A stretch of DNA of 64,000 bases from Saccharopolyspora elongata. GTDB taxonomy: Bacteria > Actinomycetota > Actinomycetes > Mycobacteriales > Pseudonocardiaceae. Position 1 is the stretch's first letter; the number at the start of each line of letters is the position of its first letter. Under the pieces are notes generated by a model that had not been told where the DNA came from, did no database searches, and saw nothing but the letters and a program-made list of their open reading frames with translations. Location of the stretch: the NCBI RefSeq assembly GCF_004348985.1, contig NZ_SMKW01000048.1:1-64000 (forward strand), read 5' to 3'. Made by a program: the position numbers and the translations under genes. Shown here piece by piece: positions 26,428 through 34,700 of this stretch.

Positions 26428-26628
26428 AGTGCTTTGTTAATAGCTCGTGGTCGAGGCGGAGCAGGGCGCAGAAGGCTTGGGTGAGGCCGGGGAGGGTGAT
26501 GCGGCGGTGCTAGCCGGACTCCATCAGCCGAGGACGAATCCGCTCGATCTCATTCGGAGTCGCGACCAAAGTTAGCCGCAATCCACACTGGACTATCCAA
26601 TAGACACATCAAGGCATAACAAAGCACT
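26428..26628. mobile_element. 201-bp internally deleted IS / MITE-like element
   Basis: AGTGCTTTGTTA (26428-26439) is the exact reverse complement of TAACAAAGCACT (26617-26628). Read on the minus strand the interior contains a short transposase-tail-like peptide (RRITLPGLTQAFCALLRLDH), so it is probably the two ends of a larger IS with the middle lost. No clear target duplication. It sits between the aminotransferase remnant and the chorismate mutase and may separate two once-coupled genes. Confidence 0.6.
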
Positions 26629-26649
26629 GCTATGAGCCATGGAGGAAAT

Positions 26650-26964
26650 GTGAAAACGTCCCCAGCCATCGTGATCGAGGAACCTGCCAATGACAAAGCT
26701 GACGTGTCGGTGGTTCGCCAGCGCATTGACGAAATCGACCAGAGAATCATCGGTTTGATCCACACTCGCAAGGTGATGTCCCAACAAGTGCAGCGCACTC
26801 GCATCGACGCGGGCGGGCAGCGGGTCGAACCCATCAGGGAAGCCGCGATCACGAAAAACTACTGCGCGCCGTTCGGCGAGGCCGGTAGCGCGCTCGCGGC
26901 CGCACTGCTGCGGATCTGCCGGGGACAACACGCAACTCAATTGCCGGACAAGGGAGGAAGATGA
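26650..26964 (+). CDS. Chorismate mutase (AroQ type, small actinobacterial form)
   Basis: About 104 aa from GTG 26650 (GGAGG at 26641-26645, tight spacing); ATG 26632 is the alternative, but it has no ribosome-binding site. It shows VVRQRIDEIDQRIIGLIHTR, the typical AroQ helix 1 (R..ID.iD..i..Li..R), then RVEPIREAAITKNYCAPFG and LLRICRGQ. It converts chorismate to prephenate toward Phe/Tyr. The size and the end with LLRICRG match the MtCM-type partner of class II DAHP synthases, with which it forms a regulated complex. Its stop overlaps the start of the DAHP synthase (ATGA), supporting that pairing. No lesion seen. Confidence 0.85.
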   Translation: MKTSPAIVIEEPANDKADVSVVRQRIDEIDQRIIGLIHTRKVMSQQVQRTRIDAGGQRVEPIREAAITKNYCAPFGEAGSALAAALLRICRGQHATQLPDKGGR

Positions 26965-28131
26965 TGAGATCGCACGCCGTGCTCGATTCGCCGGCAGCGC
27001 AACAACCAGAATGGCCGGACCCGTGTGCACTACGGGACGTGGTGGATGAGCTCGCTGGGCAGCCGCCACTCGTCTCGCCCCGTGAGTGCGATCGGCTGCT
27101 GGCCAAGCTCGCCTCGGTGGCCGCTGGCGAGGCATTCCTCATCCAAGGCGGGGACTGCGCGGAAACCTTCGCTGAGGCGGTCCCAGCAACCTTCGGAGGG
27201 AAGGTACGCGGTGCTCCGCCAGATGGCGGAGGTGCCCGGCGCCAGCATGAGACTGCCGGTGGTGACCGTCGGCCGCATCGCGGGTCAGTACGGGAAGCCG
27301 CGCTCCTCTGCAACGGAAACCAGGGGCGGGACGGTCCTGCCGAGCTACCGAGGCGACGCCGTGAACGGGATGGCCTTCTCGGCCCAGGAACGCACACCGG
27401 ACCCCCGTAGACTCCTTCAGGCGTACCGGGCCGCGTCTGACACCCTGATGTGGCTTCGGGATTTCGCGGGCGAGGAGTTCTTCACCAGCCACGAGGCGCT
27501 GCTGCTTCCGTACGAAATGGGACTCAGCCGCACTGACTTCCTGACTGGTCGACGGTTCGGCTCGTCGGGCCACATGCTTTGGATCGGGGAGCGGACGAGG
27601 AGACTCGACGGTGCGCATGTCGAGTTCGCCGCTGGGGTTTGCAATCCGATCGGTGTGAAACTCGGCCCGACTGCCGCCCCAGCCGACGTGTTGGCGCTGA
27701 TCGAAAGGCTGGACCCGGACCGTCAACCGGGACGAATCACGCTGATCACTCGAATGAGCGCTGGTAAGATCCGCGATGTTCTCCCGCCGTTTGTGGAAGA
27801 GGTCACAGCGAGCGCGCCCGCGGTGACCTGGGTGTGCGATCCCATGCACGGAAACACGTTCTCTTCTCCGAGCGGGTACAAAACCCGTCGTTTCGATGAC
27901 GTGCTCGACGAGGTCGTGGGCTTTTTCGAAGTCCACCGGGCCCTTGGGACTCATCCAGGAGGCCTGCACCTGGAGCTCTCCGGTGAGGCCGTCACCGAAT
28001 GCGTCGGCGGGAGTCTCCCGGTGACCATGGAAAGTCTGGGCCAGCGGTACGAGACGGCTTGTGACCCGCGTCTGAACCGCGATCAAGCCCTCGAGCTCGC
28101 GGTAGCGGTGGGCAAGCTGACGCGGTCGTGA
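26961..28131 (+). pseudogene. Class II 3-deoxy-D-arabino-heptulosonate-7-phosphate synthase, frameshifted
   Basis: ATG 26961 overlaps the chorismate mutase stop; GGAGG lies at 26953-26957. The first frame carries QPPLVSPRECDRLLAKLASV and AFLIQGGDCAETFAE (metal-binding Cys). The rest is in the +1 frame: VLRQMAEVPGASMRLPVVTV, AGQYGKPRSS, ASDTLMWLRDFAGEEFFTSH, WIGERTRRLDGAHVEFAAGV, WVCDPMHGNTF and HLELSGEAVTECVGG, all landmarks of the plant-like AroA_II family. The join is at CGCGGTGCTC (~27207-27216): removing one G gives KVRVLRQMAE, so a single G insertion breaks the gene. It makes the first shikimate intermediate from PEP and erythrose-4-phosphate. A secondary-metabolism copy is likely. ~390 aa is somewhat short for the family. 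Confidence 0.88.
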
Positions 28132-28402
28132 GCCGCTTGGAGCAAGTCGCGGCCACAGCCCGGGCCGTGGCCGAATTCGCGCGGCTGTTGCGCCAACACC
28201 GCGACAACGAACTCGAAGTCTGGGCCGACCAAGCAGAAAACAGTGGCGTTCGCAAGAACTGCTCCTTCGCCACCACCCTGTACTGCGACTGGGACGTCGT
28301 CGTCGCTTGACTGTCCCTGCTGCACAGCAATGGTCCTACCGAGGGCAACGTGAACAGGTCGAAGCTGATCAAGCACGCCATGTTCGGTGAACGTGCCCGG
28401 CC
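28128..28402 (+). pseudogene. ISL3-family transposase, C-terminal remnant
   Basis: The peptide AATARAVAEFARLLRQHRDN and, after an in-frame TGA at 28308-28310, LSLLHSNGPTEGNVNRSKLI followed by KHAMFG match the C-terminal ISL3 transposase pattern (SNGPTEG.VNRLK..K..M.G). The stop replaces what should be a residue before LSL. No intact ends seen. Confidence 0.65.
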
Positions 28403-28640
28403 CCAGCGTCATCGAATGTGTGCCAGAACCAGAACGGAGTAGCGCCGACATAGGTGGTCTTGGCGACCTCGGCAGCCACAACAGCTTGATCACCGCATTG
28501 TCGGACGGGAAGTGCCCGGGTGTTCTTGGTGATCTCGCGGAGCTGGTAGTTCAACGACTCGATCGCATTCGTGAAACAGATGATCTCGCGGACCTCCGGT
28601 GGGAACTCCAGAACCGGAATGAACCGCTCCGGGTGACAGG
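28390..28640 (-). pseudogene. IS256-family (mutator) transposase, C-terminal remnant
   Basis: On the minus strand HPERFIPVLEFPPEVREIIC, then FTNAIESLNYQLREITKN, match the IS256 signature FiPFl.fp.eiR..iyTTNaIEsLN.qlRk..k. The continuation (PSDNAVIKLLWL) is in another frame, so the copy is frameshifted and truncated on both sides. Confidence 0.75.
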
Positions 28641-28799
28641 AGGTCGCACCAGGTAAGCGAACGGCCAAGGGATCGGTGGTTGCCGATGGTGTAGTCCCAG
28701 GTCAGCGCTCGATGACCTTTCTGCCCTCCGCGGATCGAGCTACCTGCCACAGAGATCACGGCCTCTTTTGCGCGAGCTTGCTCGGCCCTACGCCGCCAG

Positions 28800-29160
28800 C
28801 CGCCCCGAGAAACCGGACAACCCTGAGGCTCTGACTCACGACTTTTGACCAGCTTCTGTTGGAGTCGGCCGGCGTGGTTGGCCTCGGCGAGGCGGCGAAC
28901 CAACCGGCGGCGGTGGCGAAGGAGACGCGGTGTCCTGCCAGGAAGGCGCGGATGCCCAGTCCGATGGACAGGTCGGTCTCGCCGGCACCGAAGGGCCGAG
29001 GAGGACCGCATCTTCCTTGGCTGCGACGAAATCCAGTGTTCCAGGATACGTGTCTCGTCTCAGGGAGCGTTGCCGAATTCGAACTCTTCCAAGGACTTCC
29101 TACTCGGTGATCGGGCGGCGAGGATGCGTCCCTCGCCGCCGTGAGCGGACTGGCAAGCGC
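28800..29160 (-). pseudogene. IS21-family IstB helper ATPase, decayed remnant
   Basis: On the minus strand SPSRKSLEEFEF, then GAGETDLSIGLGIRAFLAGH followed by RVSFATAAGW, then (other frame) RLAEANHAGRLQQKLVK match IstB (TLEEFDF ... GPPGTGKTHLAIGLGIRA ... RLAEAHHAGRLQ.EL). At least two frame changes are needed, and the P-loop Lys has become Glu. Non-functional. Confidence 0.7.
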
Positions 29161-29801
29161 CCAGAATAGACGCGCTGAGAGCCGTGTCGGAGAGTTGCTC
29201 GATGGCGGTTCGATGTTGTCGTGGCGCCGGGGGTGGAGCCACCAGGCGCCCCATTGCACATGCCGAGCACTTCCAGCGCGTCGCCGCGCGAGTCGACCGT
29301 CCGGATTTGGCCGGCGCACACGCTTGCCTCGTTGATGTCGGCGATCGCCTTGAGGGCGACTTGGCGGCTGTTGTCGTAGGTGGCGGCGAGTTCCACGGGC
29401 GGCCCGGTCTCGGAGTGCATCAGCAGCCGGGGACCCGGGCAGGCTAGGTCGCGCGCGGCGTCACGGTGATTTCGATGACGTCGCGTAATTTCGCGGCAGG
29501 GTCGAGCTTCGTCTGCGTCGTCTGCTCATTCGTGTCGGATCGCGCCAGCGGTGATCCCGCCGCGCGTGTCCAGGTCGGTGCAAGGTGGTGGTGGCGTCTT
29601 GGTGGTCGGTAGACCTCGACGTCATAGGCGTCTCAGTGGGTCGCGTGCAAACCTTGGGTGTGGCCGGGCAGTTTTGGTTGTACGTGGGGACTGTATTGGG
29701 CCGATCGTGTTGAGCGACGCAACCGCACCTGGTTTTACTGCTGTCGATGTGTCCGGCCGGGAGCTGTCGGCAGAATTTCACTCGGTGAGGGAGGGTGCGG
29801 G
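29161..29801. other. Intergenic upstream of the toxin operon
   Basis: About 640 bases with no recognisable gene. Open frames on both strands lack domain signatures. The distal part (29600-29800) is less GC-rich and should contain the promoter of the YbaB/WXG/giant-toxin operon; I cannot define its boxes. Confidence 0.45.
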
Positions 29802-30215
29802 GTGTCGGGTTCGCATGCTGAGGAGCTTGAGCAGTTGTTGGTGCAGTATCGTAGGCAATTCGCCGAGGTGAAGGAAACTCAGCGGCGTTTGCGGGAGATT
29901 TCTTGCACGGTGACGGCGCCGAGGCGGACTGTGGCGGTGACGGTGGGGCATGGCGGTGTGGTGAAGAACGTCGAGTTCCCGACCGGTGCTTATAAGCGTA
30001 TGGCGCCTGCCGATCTGGCAGGCGTGGTGCTGAAGGCTATCGCTGATGCCCAGCAGCAGGCTAGGGGCGAAGCGGCTGAGGTGATGGCGCCGTCGTTGCC
30101 GCCTGGGGTGGACGCTCTGAAACTGTTCTCCGGTGACGTTGATATCCAGTCGTTGCTGAAGCCGGAGCCGGAGTTGCACGAGGTAACCCGTGACGTGATG
30201 AACATCAGGGACTGA
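29802..30215 (+). CDS. YbaB/EbfC-family protein
   Basis: 137 aa from GTG 29802, with a GAGGGAGG-like ribosome site at 29786-29793. The start is a coiled helix (HAEELEQLLVQYRRQFAEVK); the middle is the YbaB-like sheet and helix (SCTVTAPRRTVAVTVGHGGV, then VKNVEFPTGAYKRM and ADLAGVVLKAIADAQQQA). YbaB proteins bind DNA as dimers. In actinobacteria YbaB-like genes are often the first gene before WXG-like proteins and very large ESX substrates, as here, where they may serve as dedicated helpers rather than nucleoid proteins. The stop overlaps the next start by one base. Confidence 0.8.
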   Translation: MSGSHAEELEQLLVQYRRQFAEVKETQRRLREISCTVTAPRRTVAVTVGHGGVVKNVEFPTGAYKRMAPADLAGVVLKAIADAQQQARGEAAEVMAPSLPPGVDALKLFSGDVDIQSLLKPEPELHEVTRDVMNIRD

Positions 30216-30781
30216 TGCAGATGACCACGAAGCCTGAGCCCGGTGACGACAGCGACCGCGACAGCGGCAGCGGTGACGACAGCTCTCCGCCCAGGAGCCA
30301 CCGCCCGGAGAACTTCGAGCCGGGCTCCCGGCACATCAGCGTGGACCCAGAGGGCATGTTGCGCAGTGCCGGGCAATTCCGCGGTGCTGGTGACAACTTC
30401 CGCTCGTTCGTTCGTGACCTGGAGCGGCTGATCGGCTATGCGCCGCTGGTCAACGGTGAGGAGGACGAACCTTGGAAAGAGTTCGAGCCGTCCTACACCG
30501 GGGCCACTCAGGTTTTCGTGGATGGTGTGTCTGGTCTGGCGGGGGCTGTGGATCAGATGTGTGAGAGTCTTCGTCAGTTCGCGGCTTTTTGTGTCGCGAC
30601 TGAGGACAATGCGGAGTATCTCGGGAAGAACGCGCTGGGCCTGAACGAATCACCGGACCCGGCCGGCGTTCCCGGTCCCACACGCGAGGGTTATCAGCCG
30701 CTGACACCTATGCGTAGTGTCACGGGTGAGGAGTTGCCGGCGGGTCCGTCCGGGCGCCACGTCCCGGGTAAAAGGCCGTAG
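30215..30781 (+). CDS. WXG100-like helical partner of the giant toxin
   Basis: 188 aa from ATG 30215 (ATG 30221 is also possible). A disordered N-terminus (GDDSDRDSGSGDDSSPPRSH) precedes a helical domain at residues ~42-140: VDPEGMLRSAGQFRGAGDNF, then WKEFEPSYTGATQVFVDGVS, then LAGAVDQMCESLRQFAAF. The spacing of the two helices around an acidic Trp-containing turn is WXG-like without a strict WXG. It sits between the YbaB gene and the giant reading frame, so it is the likely ESX export partner or chaperone of the giant protein's own N-terminal WXG-like domain. The C-terminal ~45 residues are Pro/Gly-rich. Confidence 0.7.
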   Translation: MQMTTKPEPGDDSDRDSGSGDDSSPPRSHRPENFEPGSRHISVDPEGMLRSAGQFRGAGDNFRSFVRDLERLIGYAPLVNGEEDEPWKEFEPSYTGATQVFVDGVSGLAGAVDQMCESLRQFAAFCVATEDNAEYLGKNALGLNESPDPAGVPGPTREGYQPLTPMRSVTGEELPAGPSGRHVPGKRP

Positions 30782-30899
30782 GGTCGGGGTTTTGGTCGGT
30801 GTGTGCCACTGGAGTGTTCTCGGTCTGTGTCCTGCGTCTGTGTCTGTGATCGCACCGGTGTGTGGTTGCGGTCGGGTCGAGTGTGGGATGGGGGGTTGA

Positions 30900-31760
30900 G
30901 TGGTGGATATCGAGTTTGATCCGGCGTTTGACTGGTTGTGGGTTTTGGTGGTGGGGCAGAAGGCTCCGCGGGTTGATGTGGCGGCGGCGCGTGCGTTGGC
31001 GGAGAGCTGGCGTGATAGTGGTGTGACGTTGGGGGAGTTGGGGGGGTCTCTGGGGTCGTTGGCGGTGGTGGCGGAGCGGAGTGTCGGTGGTGGTGCTGGG
31101 CGTGCGTTTCGTAATCGTGTTGATGAGTTGGCTGCTGTGGTGCCGCAGTTGGTGGGTTTGGCGAGGCGGCAGTCGGCGGGTTTGCTCGATCTTGCGTTGA
31201 ACGTGGAGTTGGGCGTTTATTCGATGATGATCGAGATCGCGTTTTTCGCGGTGTCGATCGTGTGGGCGTTGGCGGATCCGTTCACGGTGCCGTTGGTTCC
31301 GGCGTTTATTACCGCTGCTCGTGTCGCGGTCGGTCGCATCCTGGAGAAGCTGCATTGGGTGGTGCGGCTGCTGGTGGAGGCGGTTCAGGAGGGTGTCGAG
31401 GAGGTCGTGCAGGGCGCGTTGGCGCAGATCATCCAGTTCGTTGAGGGGAACCGTCACGGGTGGGACGGGCAGAATTCGCTGATCGAGTTCGTTGCGGGGG
31501 CTGCGGCGGGTGGCTTGATGGGCGCCATGTTCATGGGTGTGGGGAAGTGGCGGCCGCGGGTGGCAGATTCGATGTTGTTTCACGGGTTTACCGAGGCGGC
31601 TGCGGAGACGGTGGTCGGTGCGGGTGCGGCGGGGGTTCTGGGTGGCAGTGTGGATGATTTGTGGACCGGTGCGGTGGGTGGTGCGTTCACCGGGATGGTC
31701 GACAAGGGCGCTGCTGATGCTGGTGGGAAGCTTGGTGAGTTGGTCGATGGTGTGGGCGTT
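30900..31760 (+). other. Giant protein: CpnT-like N-terminal domain
   Basis: Residues 1-~285. FDWLWVLVVGQKAPRVDVAA, RALAESWRDSGVTLGELGGS and a long hydrophobic helical stretch (VYSMMIEIAFFAVSIVWALA; AVGRILEKLHWVVRLLVEAV) match the WXG100-like N-terminal domain shared by CpnT and many actinobacterial ESX toxins. The role is export through T7SS with the upstream WXG-like partner. Codons are unusually G/T-ending (TTG, GTG, GGT) compared with the rest. Confidence 0.75.
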
Positions 31761-34700
31761 GTGGATGGTCCCGGCATCCCTACTATCGAGGCGCCGGAGG
31801 TTCCGGTTGTGCCGGTGGGGGACAAGCCCGGGTCCGGTGTCAGTGGTTCGGATTCGGGTTATGGCAGCGAGTTCGGTGACACCGGCAGCGAATCCGGTGA
31901 TACCGGAAGCGGTTTCGGTGATGTGGACTCGGGTTATGGCAGCGATGCCGACTCCACGCCTGCCCGCAGCGACGTTCGTGGTGAGGACTTCGTGGGCGAA
32001 CCGGGAGCCGGCGCGAGCCCGGTCGTGTCGCCGGGTGCGGTGCCCGGTGATGGGCCGCGCGGCTCGAACGGAACTTCTGGTACGGCAGCGAGCACCCCGC
32101 CGCCTGGGACGAACCCGGTTGCGCCGGGTGCGGGAAATCCGGTCACAGGTGCTCCCGGCCCGGATTCGCCGAAGTTGGATGCGGGTGCTTTTGCGGTAGG
32201 TGTCGCCAATCCGGTCGCCGGGGTTCCCACGCCTGGCACGTCGCCTGGTGTCGGCGTGCCTCCCGCGCTCGACGGGCCGCTTGCCGCGGATGCTCCGGCT
32301 TCGGCAGAGGGACGAGCGCCTGTCGCGGAAACGCCCACGCCGAGCACGAAATCATCCGTGCCAACCGCCGGCGTGCAGGTCCCCGCTGTGAACACGCCCG
32401 CGCCGGGGGCCGCGGTGGGTTCAGATTCGGAAGCGCCGGTGCCGGGCACCGGGAAGCCCGGTTCGAGCGTTGGGGCGTCGGAGCCGACTACGGGGACGCC
32501 TGGGCCGACCGAGGGAATGCCGGTTCTCGGTGCGACTGTGCCCGGTTCGGACGTGCGCGCGCCGGTACCCGGTACTGCGGCACCTGCGCTGGCCGCAGGG
32601 ACGCCCGTGCCGGGAACTGCGCCGTCTGGTTCGGGTGCGGGGACGTCGGTGCCCGGTACCGCGAAGCCCGGCCCGGACGGGCGGACACCTGCGGACACCA
32701 CGGTCACTCCGCCGTTGCGGGACGGTTCCTCCTTGCCGAAGGCCCCGCCCCCGGTTGCCGCCCCTCATGGTGTTGTGGGATGGGACGCCGGGTATGGCTC
32801 GGCGGCTGCGTTGCCGTCGGTTGATGCGCAGCCTCCTGCGCAGACCGGTCCAGCGGCAGGCACGGCTCAGCAGCCCGCATCGGAGACCAGCGCCATGCAG
32901 CGGCAGGGGCCGGCTGCGAACCAGCAGCGAGGCCCGCAGGCGGGCTCGAATTCGGAGCGGACCGTTCGACCCGGCGACCTCGCCTTCATCTTGAACTCTG
33001 AAGATCAGTCCAATGCTGACGAAGCGGCGGACAACAAGGTCGACGCAACCGGAGTTGCGGCGCCGCAAGTCGATGTGTCCTGGACGTTCGGTGGTCCAGG
33101 GGCGGATCGGGCTGTCGACTTTATTAAAGATGCGTTAGCGAAGTCTGTTGTGGATACGGAGGTCTTGTTCGGGCAGTTGCACCGGGCGATGGGTGTGGCT
33201 GGTGCGGATCGGTTGGCGACGGAGATCGCCGCGCCGCTGGTTGCGGCGGTGGAGGAGGGCCGGCTGCGGCAGGCTGATTTTGAGCATGCGCTGCAGATCA
33301 CGGGGCGGATGTCGACGTTCATGGTTGACCCGTCGGCGGAGGTCACCGTGGGTTCGACAGCGGTGCGGCCGCCGGTTCGGCGTGCTGACCTGCCGTCGGT
33401 GCGGCAGTTGGCGCAGGCGATCGGGGGCCGGGTTCGTGGTGGTGATTTCGACGGTGCGATGACGCTGGTCGGGGGGATGAACCGTGACCCGCAGGTGGTG
33501 TGGGCGACGTCGAAGGCGTATCAGGAGATGTTCGGCGGGGAGCTCGCGGCCGATCTGCGGGCGATGCGGACGGACGAATCGCCTTATGTCGACTACCTGT
33601 TGAGCCACTCGATCGCGCTGCCGGTCTCGTCGAACCAGGCGCGTGAGTGGTATCTGCGGATGCAGGAGCTGACCTTCGATCATCCTGAGGCGGGGCGGTT
33701 GCGGGTGCCGTTCGATCATCCTGAGGATGGTTGTTACATGCGGGCGCATCTGATGGCGGTCGCGTTGCAGCAGCTCGGGGCGCAACCGCACAAGATCTTC
33801 GTGGTGCGGACGAACCCCAAGCTCGAGGTTATGTCTGAGACCGCGCAGGGCGCCAGTGAAGACCTGCCGCTGCCCGTGCGCTGGGACTACCACGTCGCAC
33901 CGGCCATCCGGGTCGAGGGCAGGGACGGCCCGTGGTGGGCGGTGTTCGATCCGTCGCTCCCGACCGATTTCGTCATGAGTGTCGAGGGCTGGCTCTCCCA
34001 CATGAACCTCGACGTCACCACGACCCGCAACTTCGAGGGCACGGCCGCGTACATCAGCCGGATGTTCTCCGAGATGCGGCTTGCGGAGCCGGAAGCATGG
34101 ATGGGGAGCATGCCGTCGGACTACGCGGTCGTGGCGATCACCGAGCCGTGGGTCTACACCCACGCCGACTTCATCAGAAGCTTCGCGGGCACGTTCGCCT
34201 CCACCGATGAGTTCTTCTCGCGGACGGGGCTGGACGAACTCGCACATCAGACGTTGATCGCCGCTGGCCGGCGGGCGGACCGCGCGCTGGCGGACGTGGT
34301 CGTGCGCGCGAGGCTCGATGGGGAGGTCGACGCCGACGCCGTGCTCTCGTCGCTTGCCGGCATCGTGCAGCGCGAGCCACTCGGTGCGCGAGGTGTACTC
34401 GACCGCAACCCGTTCGCCATTCCGCTCCTGACGGGCCTGCTCCCCGGTCGCGAAGCCGAGATCCGGAACACGCTCAACGTGCCCATCCCGGTGCCCGAGG
34501 TGGCGGGCACCCCGACAGAACCCGCGACGGAGGTCGACTGGCAGCGGGTCACTCAGGAGGCCATAGCCTGGACCGCGACGGCAGCCGCATCGGGATACTC
34601 CGCCCCGACGAGCCTGGCCCAGGGGGTGGATGCGGCCGTCCTCGACGAGTTCGTCCGGGCCTACAGCTCGGCAGGCGCCCTCCCTGCCATCGACTGGACC

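Noticed and set aside
21038-28131. Sequencing error as the sole explanation for the three frameshifts
   Set aside because: One lesion is in a short T run and one beside GG, so error is possible at single sites; but none occurs in ~50 kb of flanking long frames, so decay is preferred. It still needs resequencing.
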